Assembly: GCA_004299665.1 (NCBI GenBank)
Contig: SCQZ01000321.1
Span: 1-7,234 of the forward strand
Length of the DNA: 7,234 nucleotides
Source: Jatrophihabitans sp.
GTDB taxonomy: Bacteria; Actinomycetota; Actinomycetes; Mycobacteriales; Jatrophihabitantaceae
Direction: 5' to 3'
This document shows, piece after piece, positions 1 to 5,167 of the stretch (positions are counted from its first letter, which is position 1; every line of letters begins with the position of its first letter). A program made the position numbers and the translations under genes. Below the pieces are notes generated by a model that was given only the letters and a program-made list of their open reading frames with translations, made no database searches and was not told the origin of the DNA.

Positions 1-1
1 C

Positions 2-424
2 CGGATCCCGGTCGGCGCGGCGCCGGGCGGGCCGCCGACCGACGCGGTGGTGCCGGCGCCGGCCCCCGCCGACCTGCGGATCGTCCTCGGGCCGCGGCAG
101 GACTGGTTCACCGCGGCGGCGCTGGTGACGCTCACGAACGTCGCGTGGCGGGTGCGCAGCGAGTCCGACCGGATCGGCATCCGGCTGCAGGGGCCGCGGC
201 TGGAGCGCGCGGTGCCGGGCGAGTTGCCCAGCGAGCCGACCCTGCCGGGGGCGCTGCAGGTGCCGCCGGACGGGCGCCCGATCCTGCTCGGCCCGGACGC
301 CCCGGTGACCGGTGGCTACCCGGTGGTCGCCGTGGTCGTCGACGCGGACCTCGACCGCGCCGCACAACTGCGTGCCGGCGATCCGGTCCGGTTTGCCGCC
401 CACCGTGCCGGGCTCAGCCCATGA
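2..424 (+). CDS. pxpC: 5-oxoprolinase subunit C / biotin-dependent carboxyltransferase-like (KipA family), C-terminal part
   Basis: The reading frame is open at the left edge, so only the last 140 residues are present; the TGA stop is at 422-424. A proline- and alanine-rich stretch leads into 'LRIVLGPRQDWF', then 'RVRSESDRIGIRLQGP', 'GALQVPPDGRPILL' and 'TGGYPVVAVV', ending near 'QLRAGDPVRF'. This motif order is typical of the second half of the cyclophilin-like KipA/PxpC/allophanate-hydrolase-subunit-2 family (normally about 290 residues). In the family, PxpC works with PxpA and PxpB in ATP-dependent opening of 5-oxoproline to glutamate in the cytoplasm. Older annotation calls it an urea amidolyase-like or KipI-antagonist protein. 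pxpA and pxpB are not in the window and would be expected to the left. The 3' end overlaps the convergent phosphate transporter gene by 11 bases. The family is confident; the exact substrate rests on family knowledge. Confidence 0.87.
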   Translation, partial: RIPVGAAPGGPPTDAVVPAPAPADLRIVLGPRQDWFTAAALVTLTNVAWRVRSESDRIGIRLQGPRLERAVPGELPSEPTLPGALQVPPDGRPILLGPDAPVTGGYPVVAVVVDADLDRAAQLRAGDPVRFAAHRAGLSP

Positions 425-1415
425 ACGGGTGCAGCAGTGCGAACGCCAGGGCGGCGACCGCGGCGGCGGCCGGGATGGTGAGCACCCACGCGGTCACGAT
501 GTTGCCCGCCACACCCCACCGGACCGCCGAGAACCGCCGCGTCGCGCCGACGCCCATGACCGACGACGAGATGACGTGCGTCGTCGACACCGGCAGCCCG
601 AACTGGGCGGTCGCGAGCATGACGCCGCTCGCCACGGTCTGCGCCGCGAAGCCGCTCGCCGGAGTGAGGGAGAAGATCCGCCGGCCCATCGTGCGCATGA
701 TGCGCCAGCCGCCGGAGTAGGTACCCAGCGAGATCGCCGCCGCCGACGCGAAGATCACCCAGTCGGGCACACCCTCGCTCGGCGAGACGTGGCCCGAGAC
801 GACGAGCGTCAAGGTGATCACGCCCATCGTCTTCTGCGCGTCCTGCGTGCCGTGGCCGAAGGCCATCGTGGCCGCCGAGGCGATCTGCGCCCAGCGGAAG
901 CCGCGGGTGGCCCGGACCGCGCTGACCCGGCGGAACACCCACATGAGCGCCAGCATGAACAGGTAGCTGAAGGCGAAGCCGACCAGGGGCGAGACGACCA
1001 TCGGGACCACGACCTTGTCGAGGACGCCGGCCCACTTGACCTGTTCGGCGGCCGCGAGCGCCGCGCCGATCAGGCCGCCGATGAGCGCGTGCGACGACGA
1101 GGACGGCAGGCCGAAGTACCAGGTGCCCAGGTTCCAGACGATCGCGCCGATCAGCGCGGCGAGCACCACGACCAGCCCCGAGGTCCCCGACGTGGGGGTC
1201 TCGATGATGCCCTTGCCGACCGTGCTGGCGACCTTGGTCGAGATGAGCGCGCCGACGACGTTCGCGACCGCCGCCATCGCCAGCGCGACCCGCGGCGTCA
1301 GCGCCTTCGTGGACACCGACGTCGCGATCGCGTTCGCCGAGTCGTGGAAGCCGTTCGTGTAGTCGAAGCCCAGCGCGACGACGACGATGACCACCACCAG
1401 TGCGGTGGAACCCAT
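414..1415 (-). CDS. pit: PiT-family inorganic phosphate transporter
   Basis: This 333-residue, strongly hydrophobic protein carries the duplicated PiT signature. The first copy has 'NGFHDSANAIAT' (residues 21-32) and 'GLPSSSSHALIGG' (102-114). The second has 'GHGTQDAQKTMGVI' (187-200) and 'GLPVSTTHVISSS' (273-285). The paired inverted-topology repeats form the ion and phosphate pathway. Known members import phosphate, or metal-phosphate, in symport with H+ or Na+ through the cytoplasmic membrane at low affinity. The length fits bacterial Pit proteins of the shorter type. The ATG lies 6 bases after the stop of the upstream DUF47 gene, and an AAGGAG ribosome-binding site sits in the end of that gene (about 1428-1433), 12 bases before the ATG, so the two are translationally coupled. 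No PhoP/PhoB box was recognised. The tail overlaps pxpC convergently. Confidence 0.96.
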   Translation of the reverse strand: MGSTALVVVIVVVALGFDYTNGFHDSANAIATSVSTKALTPRVALAMAAVANVVGALISTKVASTVGKGIIETPTSGTSGLVVVLAALIGAIVWNLGTWYFGLPSSSSHALIGGLIGAALAAAEQVKWAGVLDKVVVPMVVSPLVGFAFSYLFMLALMWVFRRVSAVRATRGFRWAQIASAATMAFGHGTQDAQKTMGVITLTLVVSGHVSPSEGVPDWVIFASAAAISLGTYSGGWRIMRTMGRRIFSLTPASGFAAQTVASGVMLATAQFGLPVSTTHVISSSVMGVGATRRFSAVRWGVAGNIVTAWVLTIPAAAAVAALAFALLHPFMG

Positions 1416-1421
1416 GCCGGC

Positions 1422-2039
1422 TCAGGACTCCTTGACCGCGATCGTCTCGACGGCGTGCGCGACGTGCTCGAGGGCGTCGGCGGCCTCCTCGAGCCCGTCG
1501 GCGACCTCGCGCAGCTTGACCATCGTGAGCGCGTCGTAGTCCCCGCTGAACAGCTTGGACAGCAGCTTGCGGTATACGCGGTCCGCCTCGTTCTCCAGGC
1601 GGTTGACCTCGATCCAGTACGGCTCCAGGTCGCGCAACGTGCGCAGCCGCGCCATCGCGTCGGCCGTCTCGTGCGCCGACTTGACCAGCAGGGTGATCTG
1701 GTCGCCCATCAACGCCGGCAGCTTGCCGACGTCGGCGAGGACGACGAAGTCGGCGGCGGCCTCCATCGCGTCGATGACGTCGTCCAGCGCGGACGCGAGG
1801 CGGTAGATGTCCTCGCGGTCGAACGGCGTGACGAAGCTGGTGTTCAGCTGGCGCATGATCTGGTGGGTCACCTGGTCGCCGGCGTGCTCGCGTTCGCGCA
1901 ACTGCTTGGCGATCGCGGAGCGATTGGCGTTGGGGTCCAGCAGCCCGGCCAGCACGTCGGCGGCGGCACCGACGTTGCGTCCGGCCTCGGTGAACATCTC
2001 GTAGAAGGCGGTGTCGCGCGGGGTCAGGCGGAATGCCAC
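1422..2039 (-). CDS. DUF47 (PhoU-like) family protein, Pit accessory/regulator
   Basis: The product is a 205-residue, mainly alpha-helical soluble protein without membrane segments. Family landmarks are the acidic 'EHAGD' (51-55), 'TPFDREDI' (71-78) followed by 'LDDVID' (85-90), and a second set of acidic helices with 'ENEAD' (149-153) and 'LEEAAD' (183-188). These E/D-rich repeats resemble the metal-binding ExxxD helices of PhoU. DUF47 genes are very commonly paired with pit genes and are thought to regulate or assist the transporter. The gene is first in a two-gene unit with pit. I chose the GTG start at 2037-2039: GAGGAG lies 4 bases upstream, and the protein then begins 'MAFRLTPRDT', the usual start of the family. 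A 124-base gap separates it from purU upstream, so it probably has its own promoter. Confidence 0.93.
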   Translation of the reverse strand: MAFRLTPRDTAFYEMFTEAGRNVGAAADVLAGLLDPNANRSAIAKQLREREHAGDQVTHQIMRQLNTSFVTPFDREDIYRLASALDDVIDAMEAAADFVVLADVGKLPALMGDQITLLVKSAHETADAMARLRTLRDLEPYWIEVNRLENEADRVYRKLLSKLFSGDYDALTMVKLREVADGLEEAADALEHVAHAVETIAVKES

Positions 2040-2163
2040 GGGGCTCCTCGCTGTGCGATGGGCAACGGTAGGAGCGTAACGACCGCCGGATCAGGGCACC
2101 GAATCGGCCGGGACGCCGGTCCGGTCGCACGCGATCCGGTGACGCCGCCGGGCACCCGCGCCG
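2040..2163 (-). promoter_or_regulatory. Intergenic region upstream of DUF47-pit, presumed promoter
   Basis: This is the only gap over 100 bases between minus-strand genes here, lying between the purU stop and the DUF47 GTG. On the minus strand, TAnnnT-type hexamers occur at 2065-2070 (TACCGT) and 2073-2078 (TACGCT). A TTCGGT at 2098-2103 is a possible -35, but the spacing to TACGCT is 19 bases. No clear phosphate-regulon box, riboswitch or strong terminator hairpin for purU was recognised. The promoter is inferred mainly from gene layout. Confidence 0.3.
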
Positions 2164-3009
2164 TCACCCGAACACGATGGTCTTGTTGCCGAAGACGAGG
2201 GTCCGGTGCTCGACGTGGGCGCGCACCGCCTCGGCGAGCACCACGGTCTCCAGGTCCCGGCCCTTGCGGACCAGGTCGGCCACCGAGTCGCGGTGGCTCA
2301 CCGGCGTGACGTCCTGGGCGATGATCGGCCCCTCGTCCAGGTCCGCGGTGGCGTAGTGGGCGGTTGCGCCGATCAGCTTCACCCCGCGCTGCTGGGCCTG
2401 GTGGTACGGCCGCGCCCCCACGAACGCGGGCAGGAACGAGTGGTGGATGTTGATGATCCGCCGCGGGTAGGCGTCCAGGACCGTCGGGCCCAGGATCTGC
2501 ATGTAGCGGGCCAGGACGACGAGCTCGACCTGGTAACCGGCGAGCAGGTCGACCAGCTCCCGCTCCTGCTGCTCGCGCGCCCCGGGCGGCACCGGCAGGT
2601 GGTGGAACGGCACGCCACTGAACTCGGCGAGCGCGCGGTGGTCCGGATGGTTGCTGACCACGGCGACGACCTGCGCGGACAGTTCCCCGCTGCGCCACCG
2701 TGCGAGCAGGTCGGCCAGGCAGTGCGGTGCGCGGGAGGCGAGCAGCGCGATCCGCGGGCGCTCGTCGCGCAGCCGGACCCGGACGTCCATGCCGAAACGC
2801 CGCGCCACCCCCGCGAACGCCGCGGCGATCCGGTCCCGATCGGTCTCCGGGACCTCGAACTCGACGCGCTGGAAGAACACCCCCGCCTCGCGGTCCGTGT
2901 GCTGCTCGGCGTGCAGGATGTTGCCGTCCTGCCGGAGCACGAACTCGGCCACCGCGTGCACCAACCCGGGCCGGTCCGGGCACGAGATGAGCAGGACCGC
3001 GGTCGTCAC
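2164..3009 (-). CDS. purU: Formyltetrahydrofolate deformylase
   Basis: This 281-residue protein matches PurU in length and domain order. An N-terminal ACT domain covers about residues 1-80, starting 'LLISCPDRPGLVHAVAEFV'. It is followed by a glycinamide-ribotide-transformylase-like catalytic domain (about 85-281). The catalytic trio of the formyl transferase fold is visible: Asn187 and His189 in 'INIHHSFLPAF', and Asp225 in 'LDEGPII'. The enzyme hydrolyses 10-formyl-THF to formate and THF, balancing one-carbon pools and supplying formate for PurT-type purine synthesis in organisms that have it. The ACT domain is the family's effector-sensing part. The GTG start (3007-3009) is one base after the DUF3618 stop. 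No clear Shine-Dalgarno is seen, so translation probably depends on coupling. The ACT domain rules out PurN, which lacks one. Confidence 0.95.
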   Translation of the reverse strand: MTTAVLLISCPDRPGLVHAVAEFVLRQDGNILHAEQHTDREAGVFFQRVEFEVPETDRDRIAAAFAGVARRFGMDVRVRLRDERPRIALLASRAPHCLADLLARWRSGELSAQVVAVVSNHPDHRALAEFSGVPFHHLPVPPGAREQQERELVDLLAGYQVELVVLARYMQILGPTVLDAYPRRIINIHHSFLPAFVGARPYHQAQQRGVKLIGATAHYATADLDEGPIIAQDVTPVSHRDSVADLVRKGRDLETVVLAEAVRAHVEHRTLVFGNKTIVFG

Positions 3010-3010
3010 C

Positions 3011-3238
3011 TCAGCGCTTGCGGAAGCGGCGCACCAGGACCACCAGCAACAGCGCCGACGCGCCGGCGATCACGGCCTGCCCCTGAGGTGTCCGGGCCTT
3101 CTCGCGCAGCGACTGCTTCGTCCTGCCCAGGACGCGCTTGGGACTGGTGCGGTAGGCCAACTCGTCCACCGTCCGGGCGAGCGCGGCACGGGCGGCGACG
3201 ATGTCGCCCTGGATCTGGTCCGCGGTGCGATCGGGCAC
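3011..3238 (-). CDS. DUF3618 family small membrane protein
   Basis: This 75-residue protein has a conserved-looking N-terminal helix region, 'ADQIQGDIVAARAALA' followed by 'TVDELAYRTSPKR' (about residues 6-35). A basic linker follows, then one C-terminal transmembrane helix (about 55-69, 'VIAGASALLLVVLV') ending in a very short basic tail 'RRFRKR'. The DxI..DI..AR..L..TVDEL pattern with SPKR is the hallmark of actinobacterial DUF3618. Its function is unknown. I chose the GTG at 3236-3238 because an AGGAAGGAG lies at 3247-3255, 8 bases upstream. The ATG at 3263-3265 would add nine residues of poor family fit and would place that Shine-Dalgarno inside the gene. The frame continues into bcp as a shadow. 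It is divergent from bcp and immediately precedes purU. Confidence 0.85.
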   Translation of the reverse strand: MPDRTADQIQGDIVAARAALARTVDELAYRTSPKRVLGRTKQSLREKARTPQGQAVIAGASALLLVVLVRRFRKR

Positions 3239-3246
3239 GCTCCACG

Positions 3247-3255
3247 CTCCTTCCT
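3247..3255 (-). promoter_or_regulatory. Ribosome-binding site deciding the DUF3618 start
   Basis: On the minus strand the sequence reads AGGAAGGAG, a near-ideal anti-16S match, placed 8 bases before the GTG at 3236-3238. No other start codon of this frame is so placed, which fixes the 75-residue form. Confidence 0.75.
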
Positions 3256-3268
3256 GGGGGGTCATCGA

Positions 3269-3275
3269 TAGCCTA
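3269..3275. promoter_or_regulatory. Overlapping divergent -10 boxes for bcp (+) and DUF3618 (-)
   Basis: The seven bases TAGCCTA read TAGCCT (3269-3274) on the plus strand and TAGGCT (3270-3275) on the minus strand; both fit the actinobacterial TAnnnT -10. On the plus strand, counting the last T as -7 puts +1 at 3281-3282, the first base of the bcp GTG, so that mRNA would be leaderless. On the minus strand, +1 falls near 3263, giving a leader of about 25 bases that contains the DUF3618 Shine-Dalgarno. No convincing -35 was found for either. This is inferred from sequence only. Confidence 0.5.
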
Positions 3276-3281
3276 GCGAGC

Positions 3282-3749
3282 GTGACCCGACTCGCTCCGG
3301 GCGACGACGCGCCCGCGTTCACGCTTCCCGACGCCGACGGCAGGCCCGTCTCGCTGGCCGACCTGCGCGGCCGCAAGGTGATCGTGTACTTCTACCCGGC
3401 GGCCATGACGCCGGGATGCACGAAGCAGGCCTGCGACTTCCGCGACTCCCTGGCATCGCTCGCGGCGGCGGGCTACGCCGTGCTCGGGATCTCCCCGGAC
3501 CGGCCCGACAAGCTCGCCCGGTTCCGGGAGCGCGACGCCCTGACCTTCCCGCTGCTGTCCGATCCGGACCGGTCGGTGCTGCAGGCGTACGGCGCGTACG
3601 GCGAGAAGACCATGTACGGCAAGAAGGTCACCGGCGTCATCCGCTCGACCTTCGTCGTCGGCGAGGACGGCCGCATCGAGCATGCGCAGTACAACGTGAA
3701 GGCCACCGGCCACGTCGCCAAGCTGCGCCGCGACCTCGGCCTGGACTGA
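3282..3749 (+). CDS. bcp: Thioredoxin-dependent thiol peroxidase (bacterioferritin comigratory protein)
   Basis: This 155-residue peroxiredoxin of the BCP/PrxQ class has a normal length. The active-site motif PxxxTxxC is present at residues 39-46 ('PAAMTPGC'). The peroxidatic cysteine is Cys46 and a candidate resolving cysteine is Cys51, the CX4C arrangement of atypical two-cysteine PrxQ. Arg121 in 'GVIRSTFVV' is the conserved active-site arginine. The enzyme reduces H2O2 and organic hydroperoxides with electrons from thioredoxin in the cytoplasm. The GTG start gives 'MTRLAPGDDAPAFTLPD', the expected N-terminus. There is no useful Shine-Dalgarno, but a -10 box sits 7 bases before the GTG, so a leaderless mRNA is likely. 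The frame opens earlier at 3201, but that would run through the divergent promoter. A strong inverted repeat begins 7 bases after the stop. Confidence 0.95.
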   Translation: MTRLAPGDDAPAFTLPDADGRPVSLADLRGRKVIVYFYPAAMTPGCTKQACDFRDSLASLAAAGYAVLGISPDRPDKLARFRERDALTFPLLSDPDRSVLQAYGAYGEKTMYGKKVTGVIRSTFVVGEDGRIEHAQYNVKATGHVAKLRRDLGLD

Positions 3750-3755
3750 GCTACC

Positions 3756-3805
3756 GCTTCGACATGCACCCGCGGTGCTCGCGCCCCGCGGGTGCATGTC
3801 GAAGC
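3756..3805 (+). terminator. Perfect 20-bp inverted repeat, candidate bcp terminator
   Basis: The left arm 3756-3775 and right arm 3786-3805 are perfectly complementary over 20 bp (arms begin GCTTCGACATG and end CATGTCGAAGC), with a 10-base loop at 3776-3785. It starts 7 bases after the bcp stop and ends 15 bases before the tRNA. There is no T-run after it, so it would be a 'tail-less' terminator of the kind often proposed in actinobacteria. Alternatives are an operator or a dispersed repeat, because the right arm reaches almost to the -10 box of the tRNA. The structure is certain; its role is inferred. Confidence 0.6.
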
Positions 3806-3807
3806 CC

Positions 3808-3813
3808 TAGGCT
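3808..3813 (+). promoter_or_regulatory. Candidate -10 box of the tRNA gene
   Basis: TAGGCT fits TAnnnT and ends 7 bases before the first base of the mature tRNA, so +1 would be at 3820 or 3821 and the tRNA would have little or no 5' leader. The matching -35 position falls inside the right arm of the inverted repeat (about 3785-3790) and does not resemble TTGACA. It is the same hexamer as the DUF3618 -10. Confidence 0.4.
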
Positions 3814-3820
3814 TGCCGCC

Positions 3821-3893
3821 GGGGCCGTAGCCCAACGGCAGAGGCGACGGCTTTAGGTGCCGTTCAGTGCGGGTTCGAATCCCGCCGGCCCCA
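3821..3893 (+). tRNA. tRNA with UAG anticodon (Leu, codon CUA), class I shape
   Basis: A complete 73-base cloverleaf can be drawn. The acceptor is a perfect 7-bp GGGGCCG/CGGCCCC. The D arm has only 3 bp (3830-3832 with 3843-3845) and a 10-base loop containing the conserved GG. The anticodon stem has 5 perfect bp (3847-3851 with 3859-3863) and loop TTTAGGT, so the anticodon is TAG at 3854-3856, followed by G37. The T arm has 5 perfect bp (3869-3873 with 3881-3885) and loop TTCGAAT. The discriminator is A73, and CCA is not encoded. The anticodon and G37 indicate leucine, CUA codons. However, bacterial leucine tRNAs have a long variable arm; here the variable loop is 5 bases (3864-3868). The leucine call therefore rests on the anticodon and A73 alone; the amino acid charged in the cell is uncertain. 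I found no in-frame CTA codon in any gene of the window. Confidence 0.88.
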
Positions 3894-3914
3894 CGGGACG
3901 GGCAGGAGCTGCGA

Positions 3915-3920
3915 GACTGT
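3915..3920 (+). promoter_or_regulatory. Weak candidate -10 box upstream of the CoA-transferase-family gene
   Basis: GACTGT keeps the A2 and T6 of TAnnnT and lies 6 bases before the ATG at 3927, the spacing expected for a leaderless mRNA. It lacks T1 and no -35 is evident. The gene may instead be read from the tRNA promoter, since no terminator is seen between 3894 and 3926. Confidence 0.25.
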
Positions 3921-3926
3921 CGTGCC

Positions 3927-5156
3927 ATGCGAACCGTCTCCGAGGCCCGTCTGGCGGCCGTGCTCGCGCGCCGGCCCGGCATCCCCCGGGTCGTCGCCGG
4001 CGGGAACTTCGCCACACCGCTGGCCGCCCTGAGTGTGCTGGACGCGGCGATCGAGCGGTACCGGCTGTTCGTCCTCAACGCCCAGGAGGGGATATCGACC
4101 CGGGCCGGCGTGACGCTGGAGACGCCGTTCGTGGGACCGGGCATGCGGGGCCGGCCGGGGTTGCGCTACTTCCCGAGCCGGCTGTCCCTCGTCCCGTACC
4201 TGCTGGACGGTCCGCTCGCGCCGGACATCGTCGTGGTCCACACGTCGCTGCCGCACGACGGCACCGTCTCCCTCGGCACCGAGGTGAACATCCTTCCGGC
4301 GGCGATCGAGTCGGTGCGTCAGCGCGGTGGCCTGGTGATCGCCCAACTCGACCCGCACATGCCCTACACCTTCGGGGACGGCGTGCTGACGACCGACGAG
4401 GTCGACTACGCCGTCGAGACCGACGCGCCGCTGCCGACGCCCGCGGCCCGCGAGCCCGACGAGGTGTCGCAACGCATCGGCGGGCACGTGGCCGACCTGG
4501 TGCCCGACGGCGCCACCCTCCAACTCGGCATCGGTGCCGTGCCGGACGCGGCGCTCGGCGCGCTGGTGACCCGCCGGGGCCTGCGGATCTGGTCCGAGAT
4601 GTTCAGCGACGGGGTCCTGCACCTCGAGCGCGCAGGCGCGCTGGATCGCGACACGCCCATCAACGCCTCGTTCCTGTTCGGCAGCGCCGAGCTGCTGTCA
4701 TGGGTCGACCACAACCACCGGGTGCGGCTGCTGCGCACCGAGAAGACGAACGACCCGGCACTGATCGCCAGGCACCCGCTGCTGATGTCGATCAACTCGG
4801 CACTGCAACTCGACCTGTACGGCCAGGCCAATGCCAGCCGCGTGCACGGCCGCATCTACTCCGGGTTCGGCGGGCAGACCGACTTCATCGTCGGTGCGCT
4901 GCACTCCCCCGGTGGGAAGGCGATCGTCGCGCTGCCGTCGTGGCACGAGAAGTCGGACAGCTCCACCGTCGTCCCGACCCTCACCGAACCTGCCACGTCG
5001 TTCCAGCACAGCTTCGTCGTCAGCGAGCAGGGCGTCGCCACCATCTGGGGCCGCGACTGCGACGCGCAGGCGCGCGAGATCATCGACCACGTCGCCCACC
5101 CGCGCGCCCGCGACCAGCTGCGGGGCGCCGCACGCGGACTCGGACTGCGCCTGTGA
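3927..5156 (+). CDS. Acetyl-CoA hydrolase/transferase family protein
   Basis: This 409-residue cytoplasmic enzyme belongs to the Cat1/4-hydroxybutyrate CoA-transferase branch of family I CoA-transferases. Landmarks are 'GTVSLGTEVN' (112-121), 'LQLGIGAVPDA' (198-208), 'IWSEMFSDGV' (221-230), 'SINSALQLDLYGQANA' (288-303) and 'SGFGGQTDF' (312-320). Glu224 in 'SEMFSDG' lines up with the catalytic glutamate that forms the glutamyl-CoA thioester. Known members move CoA between acyl-CoAs and acetate, succinate or 4-hydroxybutyrate, or hydrolyse acetyl-CoA; the substrate cannot be told here. The ATG at 3927 gives 'MRTVSEARLAAVLA'. An earlier in-frame ATG at 3867 lies inside the tRNA and is spurious. 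The nearest AGGAG (3903-3907) is 19 bases away, too far, so a leaderless mRNA is possible. The stop is 11 bases from the convergent Rieske gene's stop. Confidence 0.9.
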   Translation: MRTVSEARLAAVLARRPGIPRVVAGGNFATPLAALSVLDAAIERYRLFVLNAQEGISTRAGVTLETPFVGPGMRGRPGLRYFPSRLSLVPYLLDGPLAPDIVVVHTSLPHDGTVSLGTEVNILPAAIESVRQRGGLVIAQLDPHMPYTFGDGVLTTDEVDYAVETDAPLPTPAAREPDEVSQRIGGHVADLVPDGATLQLGIGAVPDAALGALVTRRGLRIWSEMFSDGVLHLERAGALDRDTPINASFLFGSAELLSWVDHNHRVRLLRTEKTNDPALIARHPLLMSINSALQLDLYGQANASRVHGRIYSGFGGQTDFIVGALHSPGGKAIVALPSWHEKSDSSTVVPTLTEPATSFQHSFVVSEQGVATIWGRDCDAQAREIIDHVAHPRARDQLRGAARGLGLRL

Positions 5157-5167
5157 CGTCGGCGGGG

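Noticed and set aside
316..2130. 604-codon open frame on the minus strand
   Set aside because: It overlaps pit and DUF47 in another frame on the same strand and is an Arg-rich shadow without recognisable motifs.
2040..2163. Phosphate-responsive box upstream of DUF47-pit
   Set aside because: No paired direct repeats resembling a PhoP/PhoB site could be recognised by eye.
312..2309. 665-codon open frame on the plus strand
   Set aside because: It is Arg/Gly/Asp-rich low-complexity translation opposite the pit, DUF47 and intergenic region. It has no family motif, is a product of high GC, and is excluded by clear genes on the other strand.
3201..3281. Longer N-terminus for bcp
   Set aside because: It would cover the divergent promoter and the DUF3618 start. 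The family N-terminus begins at the GTG at 3282.
3239..3376. Longer N-terminus for DUF3618
   Set aside because: The extension runs into bcp coding sequence and past the shared promoter. The strong Shine-Dalgarno supports the GTG at 3236-3238.
3821..3893. Reading the tRNA as an amber (UAG) suppressor
   Set aside because: The anticodon is 5'-UAG-3', which pairs with CUA. An amber suppressor would need anticodon CUA.
3867..3926. Earlier ATG for the CoA-transferase-family gene
   Set aside because: It falls within the T arm of the tRNA; the 'MRVRIPPAP' peptide is the usual translation of a tRNA 3' end.
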